A stretch of 64,000 bases of DNA from Candidatus Hydrogenedentota bacterium (GCA_012730105.1 JAAYBJ010000003.1:99218-163217); one strand, 5' to 3'; shown: positions 8,879 to 17,910, counted from the first letter of the stretch. Numbers and translations: made by a program. The notes: generated from the sequence alone by a model not told the origin.

Positions 8879-9950
8879 TCTCATCCGGAAACTTTTGGCG
8901 GCCTGGGAAAAAATCTCGCCCCGTGAAAAACGCCTTGCCAAGCTTACCTTTGCGGTCATTGTCATTATGTCGGCGTTCACCCTGTATCAGCGCGCCATGA
9001 CACGCCTGGATGACCTTGACCTGACTATCGCGCGTCTTGAAGACGATCTGGTGTCCTACACCTACCAGATCGCCCACCGGGAACTGGTGGAATCACAATA
9101 CGCAGAAATTGCGTCGCAGCATTCCAGTGAATGGAGCGAGGCCGAAATTCATGACCGCCTTCGCCAGGAGATCTACCGCCTGGCCAGCCGAACCCCGGCG
9201 CCGCTGGATGAAAACGGCATCCCCGTTCCAAGCCCGAACGATCAAGGCAATCTTGTGGAAGGCATCTCCCTCGGCAAAGGCAACATGGCGGAAGGTGGCC
9301 GCGGCTACCGTGAATACCGCATTAACGTGCGGATTCCCGCCTCTCCACTGGAAAACCTTATCCTGTACCTTGAGAACCTTCAGGACAGTCCCCAATCCCT
9401 GCGTATTGATGCGGCGGAGCTCAGCCGTTCGCCTGACAGCAACCTGGTAAGCGCCAGTGTGGACATCACCCGAATTGTCGCCGATGGATCTACAGAAAAA
9501 CCGGCCGGAGAGTCGGCGGAATCCGCGGCAACAGGATTGGGTCGCATCCGTCTGCAAGCCGACAACTGGAAGGTGCAGGGAGCCCGGGCGACAAACGCGG
9601 CGGCGGAGAGCGCCTATGGCGCCATAGAGCTGCAAGCGGAAGAGGACACGGCTGAAGTTTCGCTCGCGACCGAATTGCCGGGCAGTACGGTGTATGAAAT
9701 GATTGTTGATATGGCGGCCGCCCAAGGCGAAGTCAGCCTGGGCATAGGCATGGAATCGGAAACGGAACCTTTCCCGGGAACGGAGCAGGTTAAAAACGAC
9801 GGCCGCCTGTATCGGTACCAGATACAATTCACGCTGCCCGGCACAGCGGACAAGCCGGAACGCATCAAATGTCCTCTTATCCGGATGCAGGGAAAAGGCA
9901 CCGCGGCACACCTGGCCAACCTGCTGATTCGAAAAGTGGCGGAGGTTTGA
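8868..9950 (+). CDS. gspM: Type II secretion protein GspM with C-terminal extension
   Basis: Bitopic assembly-platform partner of GspL (360 aa). A short cytoplasmic N-terminus (LAAWEKISPREKRLAKLT) precedes one membrane helix, a coiled coil (about 40-75) and a PilO/GspM-like periplasmic domain (about 120-205, with YREYRINVRIPASPLENLI). Residues 223-360 form an extra beta-rich domain that ordinary GspM proteins (about 160-180 aa) lack. The chosen ATG is inside the end of gspL behind GGAGGAGG. The frame stays open far upstream but only as a shadow of gspL. Confidence 0.75.
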   Translation: MASSLIRKLLAAWEKISPREKRLAKLTFAVIVIMSAFTLYQRAMTRLDDLDLTIARLEDDLVSYTYQIAHRELVESQYAEIASQHSSEWSEAEIHDRLRQEIYRLASRTPAPLDENGIPVPSPNDQGNLVEGISLGKGNMAEGGRGYREYRINVRIPASPLENLILYLENLQDSPQSLRIDAAELSRSPDSNLVSASVDITRIVADGSTEKPAGESAESAATGLGRIRLQADNWKVQGARATNAAAESAYGAIELQAEEDTAEVSLATELPGSTVYEMIVDMAAAQGEVSLGIGMESETEPFPGTEQVKNDGRLYRYQIQFTLPGTADKPERIKCPLIRMQGKGTAAHLANLLIRKVAEV

Positions 9951-10445
9951 ATGGACCGTATCATTAACATATGCGCTTCCGGCATCCTGGTCTGCATCCT
10001 TGCGGCCATTGCCTTGAACCAGATAAACGACCCCTATGATTCCCGGCGCAAAGCCCTGGAACAACGCATCGCCGAATCGGGGCCCATCGAAGAAAGTGAA
10101 GACTCCTTTGAATGGCAGTTTGATGAGTGGAACAATTCCATTTTAGGGAAAACATCGGTGTGGCAGGAACTGATTCCGCCGCCGCCACCACCACCGCCGC
10201 CGCCGCCGCCGCCACCCAAACGTCCGGACGTCGCAGGGATGCTGGCCGATGTGAAAGCTACGCGCCAAAAGGTGGGCGACAAGATTAAATTTATTGTACC
10301 ATCCAACCCGCGCGGCGAGTTTAAAAGCGTGGGCGAAAGCATTAACGGCGTTGAGATCAAGTCCGTAACACGCACGGAAGTCGTTTTTAACTACTATTGG
10401 GCGGAGAACAAAGAAAATATCAGCTATACCATGCCAAGGGAGTAA
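9951..10445 (+). CDS. GspC-like protein with a 14-proline linker
   Basis: A 164-residue bitopic protein between gspM and gspD, in the position expected for the GspC clamp that joins the inner-membrane platform to the secretin. It has an N-terminal membrane helix (about 5-24), an acidic Trp-containing segment, fourteen consecutive prolines (10176-10217) and a small C-terminal domain (about 100-155) resembling a GspC homology region (SINGVEIKSVTRTEVVF). There is no PDZ domain. Assignment as GspC is inferred from architecture and position. The poly-proline run would need EF-P for efficient translation. Confidence 0.6.
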   Translation: MDRIINICASGILVCILAAIALNQINDPYDSRRKALEQRIAESGPIEESEDSFEWQFDEWNNSILGKTSVWQELIPPPPPPPPPPPPPPKRPDVAGMLADVKATRQKVGDKIKFIVPSNPRGEFKSVGESINGVEIKSVTRTEVVFNYYWAENKENISYTMPRE

Positions 10446-10589
10446 TACCCGCCCATATCATGCGTCACTAGCGTCTTTTGTTGTATACTAGCATCCGTTG
10501 CGGCATATGGGCCGCCCTTCTTGGGAATCGGGGCGGGAATAACCCATCGTAAACATGTTTATTTTCAAGCCCTTAGTGAAAGGCGAAAC

Positions 10590-13475
10590 ATGAGTCTGTT
10601 TTTGAAGCGGCCGGTAAACGCCGTACTTATTACCATTATCGCATCGGTTGCGGCGTTGTCCGCCGTGGCCCAGGGCCAAACCCCCACCTCTCCGCAGCAA
10701 AGCCCCGCCTCTAGTGGCCGCCGCACGCGTCCCGCCCCTTCTTCCGGGATTCCGTGGGATAGTGAAGACAGCGCTGGTTCAAGCCGAATAGACCGTTCCC
10801 GCTCCTCGGACGAAAATCGTGAACAATCGGACACTTCCCAACGCATAGACCGGAGTTCGAGCTCCCGGTCCGACAGCGGGGCAAAGCCCAAAGAAAGCAG
10901 CCCGGCGGAAAAAGCGGCGGCGGATACCGGTCCCGGTAAAGAACCGCCCAAAGCACGGGACGGTGCTTCGGGGCCAAGAACCATCGGCGGCGGCCGTACA
11001 ACCGGCGCACCCGGCGCCCCCACCGCGGCGGGAATACCGGGCGCCACAGGCACCCCGCCGCTTGGCAGGCCGGGCGCGGCCACCGGGTTAGGCGTTGCGG
11101 GCGCGGCAGGCGCGGGCGCGGCCGGCGCAGGATACAGCCAGGGCGGCCTGACCTCCGTTTCCATGACCGGCGAAGGCGCGTTTGAACCCGTACTGCAACG
11201 GGAACCTGAATATAAGGAGGTGCCTGAAGCGGGCGAGAAAATCACCCTCGAAGGCCCCATGCCCCTGGAAGAATTCCTCGCCGCCATCAACTTGGCCACC
11301 AATTGGAACGTCATGGTATCTCCCGAACTACAGGAAGTCGAACTGCGCTTCTGGATTTACGATGTCACCCCGAAACAGGCTCTTGAAGTCCTGAAATTCA
11401 ACAAGGTCTATTATGAATTTGACGAGGAAACCAAGTTTCTGCGCGTAATGAACAAAGAAGAGTACCTCATGGAAGAATATGGCAAGGCCAAACCCCATGA
11501 GTTTAAAATCGTAAATGCCGATGTAACGTACATGGAATCGCTGATCAATTCTTTGCTTTCTTCGTCCGGCCGTGTCATCACAGACCAGCGCACCAACAAT
11601 ATTTATGTATGGGACACGGAAGACAACATCAAAGAAATGACCCGCCTGGTCGAGGAAATGGATGTTCCTCTTCAGAAGGAAGAATTCATGATCAGGCATG
11701 CTGAGGTGGCTGATATTGAAGCCATGCTGGCCACATTCATGTCCGCCAGCGGCAGCGTGCTCTCGGATGTCCGTACCGGGCAGATATTCGTATGGGATTC
11801 CCCCGCCATTTTGGACAAGATGCGTGAGGCTGTCGGACGTCTTGATCAGCCTGTGGAATCTCGCACCTTCTATATCACCCATGTCAGTGCTGAAGACGTT
11901 GTCGGCAGCATTGAAGCCATGTTGACCGAACGCGGCACGATTCAGGTCGATCCGCGATACAACACCGTGGTGGTTACGGACTTGCCCACGCGCATCGAAA
12001 ACATAGCCAAAGTCGTGGAGACCCTCGACCAGCCGCTGGACACGCGCACCTGGGTGCTGAAATATGCCGACGTGGATTTCGTTGCCGATCAGATCGAAGC
12101 GTACATCCCCGGTGAGATGGGCCAGATCGTGGTGCAGGAAGAGGTACACCAGGTCACGGTGACCGGGTTACCGGCACGCCTGGATGAAATCGACGAACTC
12201 ATCGCGGAATGGGATATCAAGCGCCGTCAGGTCTTGATCGAAGCCCACATCGTCGAGGTGAGCACCGATGTCGAACGGGCCTTCAATGTCAACTGGTCCG
12301 CTTTCTCCAACGTGGGCGGTTCTCCCTTTGCCATCCATGGCGGATCGGGCGCCGGGACCCCGGCCGAAGCCTCCGGCAGCGGCCAGGTGGCCAGCGCCGG
12401 CGGCCTGCCCTACGCCGTGCCGCGCTACGGGGCGTTGCAGCTGGATGAAACCGGCGCTATTACGCGTCCCCTGCTGAAGGACATCGACGGGCAGACCATC
12501 ATTGACCGTTATGTGGGCAGGAATATCGCCGTCACGCTGGACTATTTGGACCGTCAGGAAAAGGCGACCGTGTTGTCCTCGCCGCGTGTGACCGTGCAGG
12601 ACGGCGAAGAAGCCATTTTCGAAAACGCCACCAAGGTGCCTTATGTGTCCTCGACCGGCGGTTACGGCGGCTATTATGGCGGCTATTACGGCAACAATAA
12701 TGACACCAACGCTTATAATCGTTACTCGGCCGGCACGAGCCGCGTCGAGTTCATCGACGTGGGCACCATTCTTTCCGTGCTGCCCCGGGTTACCGAGGAC
12801 GACAACATCCTGCTGGACATCAGCGCGGAAGACAGCACCTATACGGACAAGAATGTTATCGTGGATGACCTTACCCGTTCTGTGCCCGAGAAAACCGTGC
12901 GGCAGGCGGACACCCAGGTGCGCGTAAACTCCGGGGACACCATTGTGCTCGGTGGACTGCGCCGCGACCGCGCCGGTCATTCCACCTCAAGAACGCCCAT
13001 CCTGGGCGACATCCCGCTGATCGGCAAATTGTTCAACAATCCAAAGCGCACTTCCAAGAACGCCGCGCTGTTGATTTTCATCACCACCACCATCGTGGAT
13101 GAGAACACCATGCCCGAAGCCGCGCAGGTCGCCCAGGCGGACCAGGAGATAGCCGATGCCCATCGCCGCATGAAAAAAGGACCTCTCGGCCGTCTGAAAA
13201 ACACCATTAACGACAACAAAGATGAAATCGGGGTTTCCATCGGACAGAGCGGAAGCCTGCATTGTGCCGGTGAAATTGTAACCGTGGATGATTTGAGGGA
13301 ACGCTTCTTTGATGCTGAAGACAAGAAGCGGGTTACCGTGGTCATCCGCAAACATCCAAGTGCCCCCATAGACACGGTCAACGCGGTCACCGAAGCCGCC
13401 ATGGAAGCCGGATTGCGCATCGAATTTGACTCCGATATTCCACCCATCGTACCGGCCTTGGAATTGACCCCGTAA
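10590..13475 (+). CDS. gspD: Type II secretion secretin GspD with C-terminal ExbD/TolR-like domain
   Basis: Outer-membrane secretin channel (961 aa). After a signal peptide ending near AVAQG comes about 170 residues of disordered Ser/Arg- then Gly/Ala/Pro-rich sequence. An N0-like domain (about 205-270) and a series of N1-type repeats follow (motifs INSLLSSSGRVITDQRTNNI, LATFMSASGSVLSDVRTGQI and MLTERGTIQVDPRYNTVVV). The secretin barrel runs from about 550 to 836 with VNSGDTIVLGGL and ILGDIPLIGKLF; a Gly/Tyr-rich loop (YGGYYGGYYG) is inserted in it. Residues 879-950 resemble the periplasmic domain of ExbD/TolR. ATG 10590 begins the signal peptide; an earlier in-frame start at 10521 would disrupt it. 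Confidence 0.9.
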   Translation: MSLFLKRPVNAVLITIIASVAALSAVAQGQTPTSPQQSPASSGRRTRPAPSSGIPWDSEDSAGSSRIDRSRSSDENREQSDTSQRIDRSSSSRSDSGAKPKESSPAEKAAADTGPGKEPPKARDGASGPRTIGGGRTTGAPGAPTAAGIPGATGTPPLGRPGAATGLGVAGAAGAGAAGAGYSQGGLTSVSMTGEGAFEPVLQREPEYKEVPEAGEKITLEGPMPLEEFLAAINLATNWNVMVSPELQEVELRFWIYDVTPKQALEVLKFNKVYYEFDEETKFLRVMNKEEYLMEEYGKAKPHEFKIVNADVTYMESLINSLLSSSGRVITDQRTNNIYVWDTEDNIKEMTRLVEEMDVPLQKEEFMIRHAEVADIEAMLATFMSASGSVLSDVRTGQIFVWDSPAILDKMREAVGRLDQPVESRTFYITHVSAEDVVGSIEAMLTERGTIQVDPRYNTVVVTDLPTRIENIAKVVETLDQPLDTRTWVLKYADVDFVADQIEAYIPGEMGQIVVQEEVHQVTVTGLPARLDEIDELIAEWDIKRRQVLIEAHIVEVSTDVERAFNVNWSAFSNVGGSPFAIHGGSGAGTPAEASGSGQVASAGGLPYAVPRYGALQLDETGAITRPLLKDIDGQTIIDRYVGRNIAVTLDYLDRQEKATVLSSPRVTVQDGEEAIFENATKVPYVSSTGGYGGYYGGYYGNNNDTNAYNRYSAGTSRVEFIDVGTILSVLPRVTEDDNILLDISAEDSTYTDKNVIVDDLTRSVPEKTVRQADTQVRVNSGDTIVLGGLRRDRAGHSTSRTPILGDIPLIGKLFNNPKRTSKNAALLIFITTTIVDENTMPEAAQVAQADQEIADAHRRMKKGPLGRLKNTINDNKDEIGVSIGQSGSLHCAGEIVTVDDLRERFFDAEDKKRVTVVIRKHPSAPIDTVNAVTEAAMEAGLRIEFDSDIPPIVPALELTP

Positions 13476-13482
13476 GACTCAA

Positions 13483-13539
13483 ATGAACCTGACGGAAATC
13501 CTGCAAAACGCGCGGGACAAGGCACCGGAAAACGCGTGA
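13483..13539 (+). other. 18-codon ORF resembling an AMP-forming acyl-CoA ligase N-terminus
   Basis: Eight bases after gspD an ATG opens an 18-codon frame, MNLTEILQNARDKAPENA, ending in TGA. The sequence looks like the first residues of long-chain acyl-CoA synthetases (AMP-binding family), but nothing after the stop continues that similarity. It may be a gene remnant or chance. No convincing ribosome site precedes it. Confidence 0.25.
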
Positions 13540-13820
13540 TCTTGAAAGTTCGCGGGAATATAGGAGTGCGTGTTTCTTTGCGCGCAATCTAAACCCAAAA
13601 CGTTTCAGCGTTTCGGTTGGGGCAGGTTAATGGTACCAAGCGTCCGGATGAATGAACTGGAAATTCCGGTGTTAAAAATGTTATGTTAGGTGCAAGGTGA
13701 TTATACGCCTTGTTTCCCCCTCACGACCGATCAGGTCTTGTTTTCAGTCCACACCCGAGAAAACGGGTGTTTTACCAAGTGGATTCGCCCCAAGGCATCC
13801 GCAAAAGGTGTTTACTAATC
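13540..13820. other. Spacer between gspD and the acyl-CoA synthetase
   Basis: No gene, clear terminator hairpin or consensus promoter is visible here. The stretch around 13660-13712 is AT-richer (TTAAAAATGTTATG, ATTATAC) and probably carries the promoter of the downstream acyl-CoA synthetase, but I cannot define the boxes. Confidence 0.3.
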
Positions 13821-15920
13821 ATGCTTGATGGATTGTTGTACCCCAAATCGTTGGCGGTAATCGGCGCTTCCCGCGTACCTGGAAAAGTAGGCTATTCGAT
13901 ACTTTCCAATATCATCTCCGCCGGTTACCAAGGCAAAATATTTCCCGTAAATCCGACGGCGGACGAGATGCTGGGTCTACCCTGCTATCACGATGTGCGC
14001 GAAACGAACCAGGAAGTGGATCATTGCATCATCGTGGTTCCGCCCAAGGCCGTCATGGCCGCCCTGGAAGGCGCGGCCGCGGTCAAGGCGAAAGCGTGCA
14101 CCGTGATCACGGCGGGCTTCAAGGAAGTAGGCAAGGAAGGCGCGGCCAAAGAAAAGGAAATGCTGGAATACTGCCGCAAGCATCATATCCGTCTGCTGGG
14201 TCCAAACTGCCTGGGTCTGATCAACACCGAAAACCACATGAACGCCTCCTTTGCGGCGCAGATGCCCAAGCCGGGCGGTATTTCGGTGATTTCCCAGTCG
14301 GGCGCACTGTGTACGGCGATCCTGGACTGGGCGGAAGGCCGTGGCATCGGCCTTGCCAAATTGATCAGCATCGGCAACAAGGCGGATATTTCAGAGACAG
14401 ACTTGCTGCAGACCCTTGCGGAGGATGCCCAGACCAAGGTGATCGCTGCGTACCTGGAAAGCATTAACGACGGCCCGGAGTTTATCCGGGTCGCTGAGGA
14501 AGTGTCCAAGTACAAGCCGGTGGTCATCCTGAAAGCGGGCACCACACAGGCGGGCGGCAAAGCCGCCTCTTCCCATACGGGCAGCCTGGCAGGCGCGGAT
14601 ATTGCCTACGGGGCAGCCTTCAAGCGGGCGGGCATTATCCGGGCGGAAGACTTTGAATCTCTTTTTGACTCCGCAACCGCCCTGGCCATGCAGCCGCTCC
14701 CCAAGGGGAATCATATCGCCGTGATTACGAACGCCGGCGGCCCCGGTATTATGGCGGCCGACGCGGTTGAAAACCTGGACATGAACCTCGATCCGATCAC
14801 CTCCGAAATTGCCGAGGCGATCAAGGCGCAGTTGCCCGCCGCGGCGAGCGTCGCGAATCCCATTGACGTTCTGGGCGACGCGGACCCCGCCCGCTACTCC
14901 ATGGCCCTCAAGGCGGTGATGGATGACCCGAAAGTACATGGCATCGTGGTGATTATGACTCCGCAGGCGATGTCAAATCCCAACGGCACCGCCGAGGCGA
15001 TCATAGCCGAAGCCCAAGGCGGAATTAAGCCAGTATTGACCTGTTTCATGGGCGGTTCGCAGGTCATAAGCGCGCGCAAGGCCTTTGTGGAGGCCAATGT
15101 GCCCGAGTACCCGTCCCCGGAACGCGCCGTTAACGCGCTTAAGGACATGGTTGATTATGCCGCGTGGCTTAACAGGCCGCCGCGCATCGTCACCCGCTTC
15201 CCCGTAAACCGGCATCGAGTCGAACGCGTTCTTGCGCGGCAGGCGCGGTCCGGGAGGCCCGAAATGGGCGAAGTGGAGGCCAAGGAAATCCTGCTGGCCT
15301 ACGATTTCAGAGTGCTGCCCGGCCAGCTGGCCCGCACTAGCGAGGAGGCCGTTTTCATAGCAGAACGGGTCGGCTATCCGGTCGCCATGAAAATCGTGTC
15401 CCCTGACATTCTTCACAAGTCGGATATGGGCGGAGTAAAGTTGAACCTTTCAAAGCCTTCCGAGGTACTTGACGCTTTTGACCTGATGATGCTGCGCATT
15501 GGCCGCGCTGCACAGGAAGCGCTTCTGCGAGGCGTTTATGTTGAGCAGATGAGCAAGCCCGGCCGCGAGGTCATCCTGGGCATGCACCGTGACCCGCAGT
15601 TCGGCCCCATGCTGATGTTCGGTCTTGGCGGTATCTTTGTTGAAGTTATGAAGGACGTCAGTTTTTACTTGGCGCCACTGACCCACGAAGAAGCCTTGCA
15701 GATGCTTTCAAGCACACGGTCCTACGCTCTGCTACGCGGTGCGCGGGGCCAGGCCGGGGTGGACTTGGACTCCATTGCCGGCGCCTTGCAGCGCATCAGC
15801 CAGCTGGTGACGGATTTCCCCCAGATTGAAGAAATGGATATTAACCCCTTTATCGTTGGCGAAGTCGGAACCGAGCCGGTTGTGGCCGACGCCCGCATGA
15901 TTCTTTCCGGAGTAAAATAA
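13821..15920 (+). CDS. ADP-forming acyl-CoA (acetyl-CoA) synthetase, alpha-beta fusion
   Basis: Single-chain NDP-forming acyl-CoA synthetase (699 aa) that reversibly converts acyl-CoA, ADP and phosphate to acid, CoA and ATP, giving substrate-level ATP. Order of parts: CoA-binding Rossmann domain (LYPKSLAVIGASRVPGKVG), succinyl-CoA-ligase-like domains with the phosphorylated histidine H252 (SSHTGSLAG), then from about residue 490 the ATP-grasp beta part (VGYPVAMKIVSPDILHKSDMG) ending with EEMDINPFIV. The ATG at 13821 starts the conserved N-terminus. The next gene follows after one base, so the two are co-transcribed. Preferred acyl group unknown. Confidence 0.9.
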   Translation: MLDGLLYPKSLAVIGASRVPGKVGYSILSNIISAGYQGKIFPVNPTADEMLGLPCYHDVRETNQEVDHCIIVVPPKAVMAALEGAAAVKAKACTVITAGFKEVGKEGAAKEKEMLEYCRKHHIRLLGPNCLGLINTENHMNASFAAQMPKPGGISVISQSGALCTAILDWAEGRGIGLAKLISIGNKADISETDLLQTLAEDAQTKVIAAYLESINDGPEFIRVAEEVSKYKPVVILKAGTTQAGGKAASSHTGSLAGADIAYGAAFKRAGIIRAEDFESLFDSATALAMQPLPKGNHIAVITNAGGPGIMAADAVENLDMNLDPITSEIAEAIKAQLPAAASVANPIDVLGDADPARYSMALKAVMDDPKVHGIVVIMTPQAMSNPNGTAEAIIAEAQGGIKPVLTCFMGGSQVISARKAFVEANVPEYPSPERAVNALKDMVDYAAWLNRPPRIVTRFPVNRHRVERVLARQARSGRPEMGEVEAKEILLAYDFRVLPGQLARTSEEAVFIAERVGYPVAMKIVSPDILHKSDMGGVKLNLSKPSEVLDAFDLMMLRIGRAAQEALLRGVYVEQMSKPGREVILGMHRDPQFGPMLMFGLGGIFVEVMKDVSFYLAPLTHEEALQMLSSTRSYALLRGARGQAGVDLDSIAGALQRISQLVTDFPQIEEMDINPFIVGEVGTEPVVADARMILSGVK

Positions 15921-15921
15921 G

Positions 15922-17793
15922 ATGTCTGAAAAAAAACTTAGCTATAATCCCAATTGGCAGCAGGAATACTCGGAGATGGTGGTTACCGCGGCCCAGGCGG
16001 TTTCCCACATCATTCCGGGCGAACGTGTGTTTCTAGGTACGGGTTGCGCCACCCCCCTTGAACTGGTAAAAGCGCTTGTGGCACGGTCCAAAGAGCTTAC
16101 CGATATCGAAATCGTCCAGTTGCTTACCCGGGGCGACGCCCCCTACGCCACGAAAGAACTCGCGAACTGTTTTCCGGTAAACAGTTTTTTTATTTCGCAC
16201 AATGTGCGTCAGATCATCCAGGAAGGTTTCGGGGATTACACGCCTGTTTTCCTGTCTGATATCCCGCGCCTGTTCAAGTCAGGCCGGCTGCCCCTTGACG
16301 TGGCGATGATCCACATCACCCCCCCCGATGAGAACGGCATGTGCAGCCTGGGCGTGTCCGTGGACATCGTCAAAAGCGCGGCCGAAAACGCGCACATGGT
16401 GATCGCGCAAGTCAATCCGCAGATGCCGCGCACGCTCGGCAATTCCATGATCCATGTGTATGACATTGACTACCTGGTTCCCGTGGATGTTCCCATTCTG
16501 GAGAATGAAATCCCGGGGTCCCGTCCGGGCACGAAGGAAATCGGCGAGACGCTCGCCGGCCTTATTGAAGACGGCTCGACGGTCCAACTGGGCATCGGCC
16601 GCGTTCCCCAGGCGGTGGCGCCGTTTCTGAAGGACAAGAAGGATTTGGGCATCCACAGCGAAATGCTCACGGATTCCATTATCGATCTCATTGAAGCGGG
16701 TGTTATCACCGGCAAAAAGAAATCGCTGGACCGGGGAAAGATTGTGGCCAGTTTTGTCATGGGTTCCAAAAGGCTTTATGACTACGTGGACAATAACCCC
16801 GCGTTTTCATTCAATCCCACAGAATATGTCAACGACCCGTTTACGATATCGCGCCAAAACAAGATGGTGGCCATTAACGTGGCCATCGAAGTGGATTTGA
16901 CCGGGCAGGTGTGCGCGGACTCCATCGGCAATCAGTTCTACTCCGGAATCGGTGGCCAGGTGGACTTTACCCGCGGCGCGGCCGGGTCAGAAGACGGGAA
17001 AGCGATTATCGCACTGTACAGCACCACCGCAGACGGCAAGTCCCGCATCGTCAGTTCGCTGACGACCGGCGCCGGCGTGGTCACTACGCGAGGCGACGTG
17101 CACTATATCGTTACCGAATACGGGGTTGCCTATCTTCACGGCAAGAGTATCCAGGAACGCGCCCTTGCCCTGATCAGCATCGCCCACCCGGACTACCGGG
17201 AAGAACTCCTCAAGAATGCCATCGCGCTGCGGTATGTCCGCGCGGAAATGTCCGAATACAGTGGAAAGATCGCGGTGGGCCCGAAGGAAATGCGCACGGT
17301 CATGCTCATGCACGACGGCACGCAATTGACAGTGAGGCCCATTCACCCGACGGACGAGCCCAACATGCGGGACCTGTTCCATTCCCTGTCGCAGCAATCC
17401 ATCTACACCCGCTTCATGTCCCGTATGAAATGGGTGCCCCGCAAACAGGTGCAGCAGTTCGTGTATATCGATCACCGCACGGAAGTGTCCATCGTGGCGA
17501 CCATACCGGAATCCAACGGCGACACGATCGTAGCCTTGGGCGGTTATTACCTGGATACGCGCACCAACCGCGCAGAAGTGGCCTTCGTTGTTTCGGACGC
17601 ATACCAAAACCGCCGTATTGGCTCGTTTCTGTTCAAACACTTGTGCAAGATTGCCAAGAGCAACGGCATTGCCGGCTTCACGGCCGAGGTACTGGACGAG
17701 AACAAAGCCATGCAGACCCTGTTCAACCACTCCGGGTTGAGCATTACCAGCAATCTGCGCGAAGGCGTTTATCACTATGAAATGATGTTTTAA
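15922..17793 (+). CDS. Acetyl-CoA hydrolase/CoA-transferase fused to a GNAT acetyltransferase
   Basis: A 623-residue two-domain protein. Residues 1-430 match the acetyl-CoA hydrolase/4-hydroxybutyrate CoA-transferase family (HITPPDENGMCSLGVSVD, VQLGIGRVPQAV, VTEYGVAYLHGKS), which move CoA between carboxylates. Residues 460-623 are a GNAT N-acetyltransferase (TVRPIHPTDEPNM, FVVSDAYQNRRIGSFLFKHL) like those that acetylate lysines in acyl-CoA synthetases. It starts one base after the ADP-forming synthetase, so a CoA-transfer pathway and its own regulatory acetylation may be encoded together. A rho-independent terminator follows. The fusion occurs in other bacteria; the acid substrate cannot be told. 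Confidence 0.88.
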   Translation: MSEKKLSYNPNWQQEYSEMVVTAAQAVSHIIPGERVFLGTGCATPLELVKALVARSKELTDIEIVQLLTRGDAPYATKELANCFPVNSFFISHNVRQIIQEGFGDYTPVFLSDIPRLFKSGRLPLDVAMIHITPPDENGMCSLGVSVDIVKSAAENAHMVIAQVNPQMPRTLGNSMIHVYDIDYLVPVDVPILENEIPGSRPGTKEIGETLAGLIEDGSTVQLGIGRVPQAVAPFLKDKKDLGIHSEMLTDSIIDLIEAGVITGKKKSLDRGKIVASFVMGSKRLYDYVDNNPAFSFNPTEYVNDPFTISRQNKMVAINVAIEVDLTGQVCADSIGNQFYSGIGGQVDFTRGAAGSEDGKAIIALYSTTADGKSRIVSSLTTGAGVVTTRGDVHYIVTEYGVAYLHGKSIQERALALISIAHPDYREELLKNAIALRYVRAEMSEYSGKIAVGPKEMRTVMLMHDGTQLTVRPIHPTDEPNMRDLFHSLSQQSIYTRFMSRMKWVPRKQVQQFVYIDHRTEVSIVATIPESNGDTIVALGGYYLDTRTNRAEVAFVVSDAYQNRRIGSFLFKHLCKIAKSNGIAGFTAEVLDENKAMQTLFNHSGLSITSNLREGVYHYEMMF

Positions 17794-17824
17794 AGATCCG
17801 CTTCGCCGGAGGATGCCGTTATAC

Positions 17825-17852
17825 ACCCGCGGGGGCTCCTCGCGGGTTTTTT
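17825..17852 (+). terminator. Rho-independent terminator
   Basis: A 7-bp stem, ACCCGCG (17825-17831) with CGCGGGT (17841-17847), and a 9-base loop run into six T residues. It ends the acyl-CoA synthetase/CoA-transferase operon. Confidence 0.85.
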
Positions 17853-17910
17853 ATTGTCCTGACAGTATCCAAAGTTTCTTTAGTCCTGTCCAGGCTGTTA
17901 AAATGAATAT

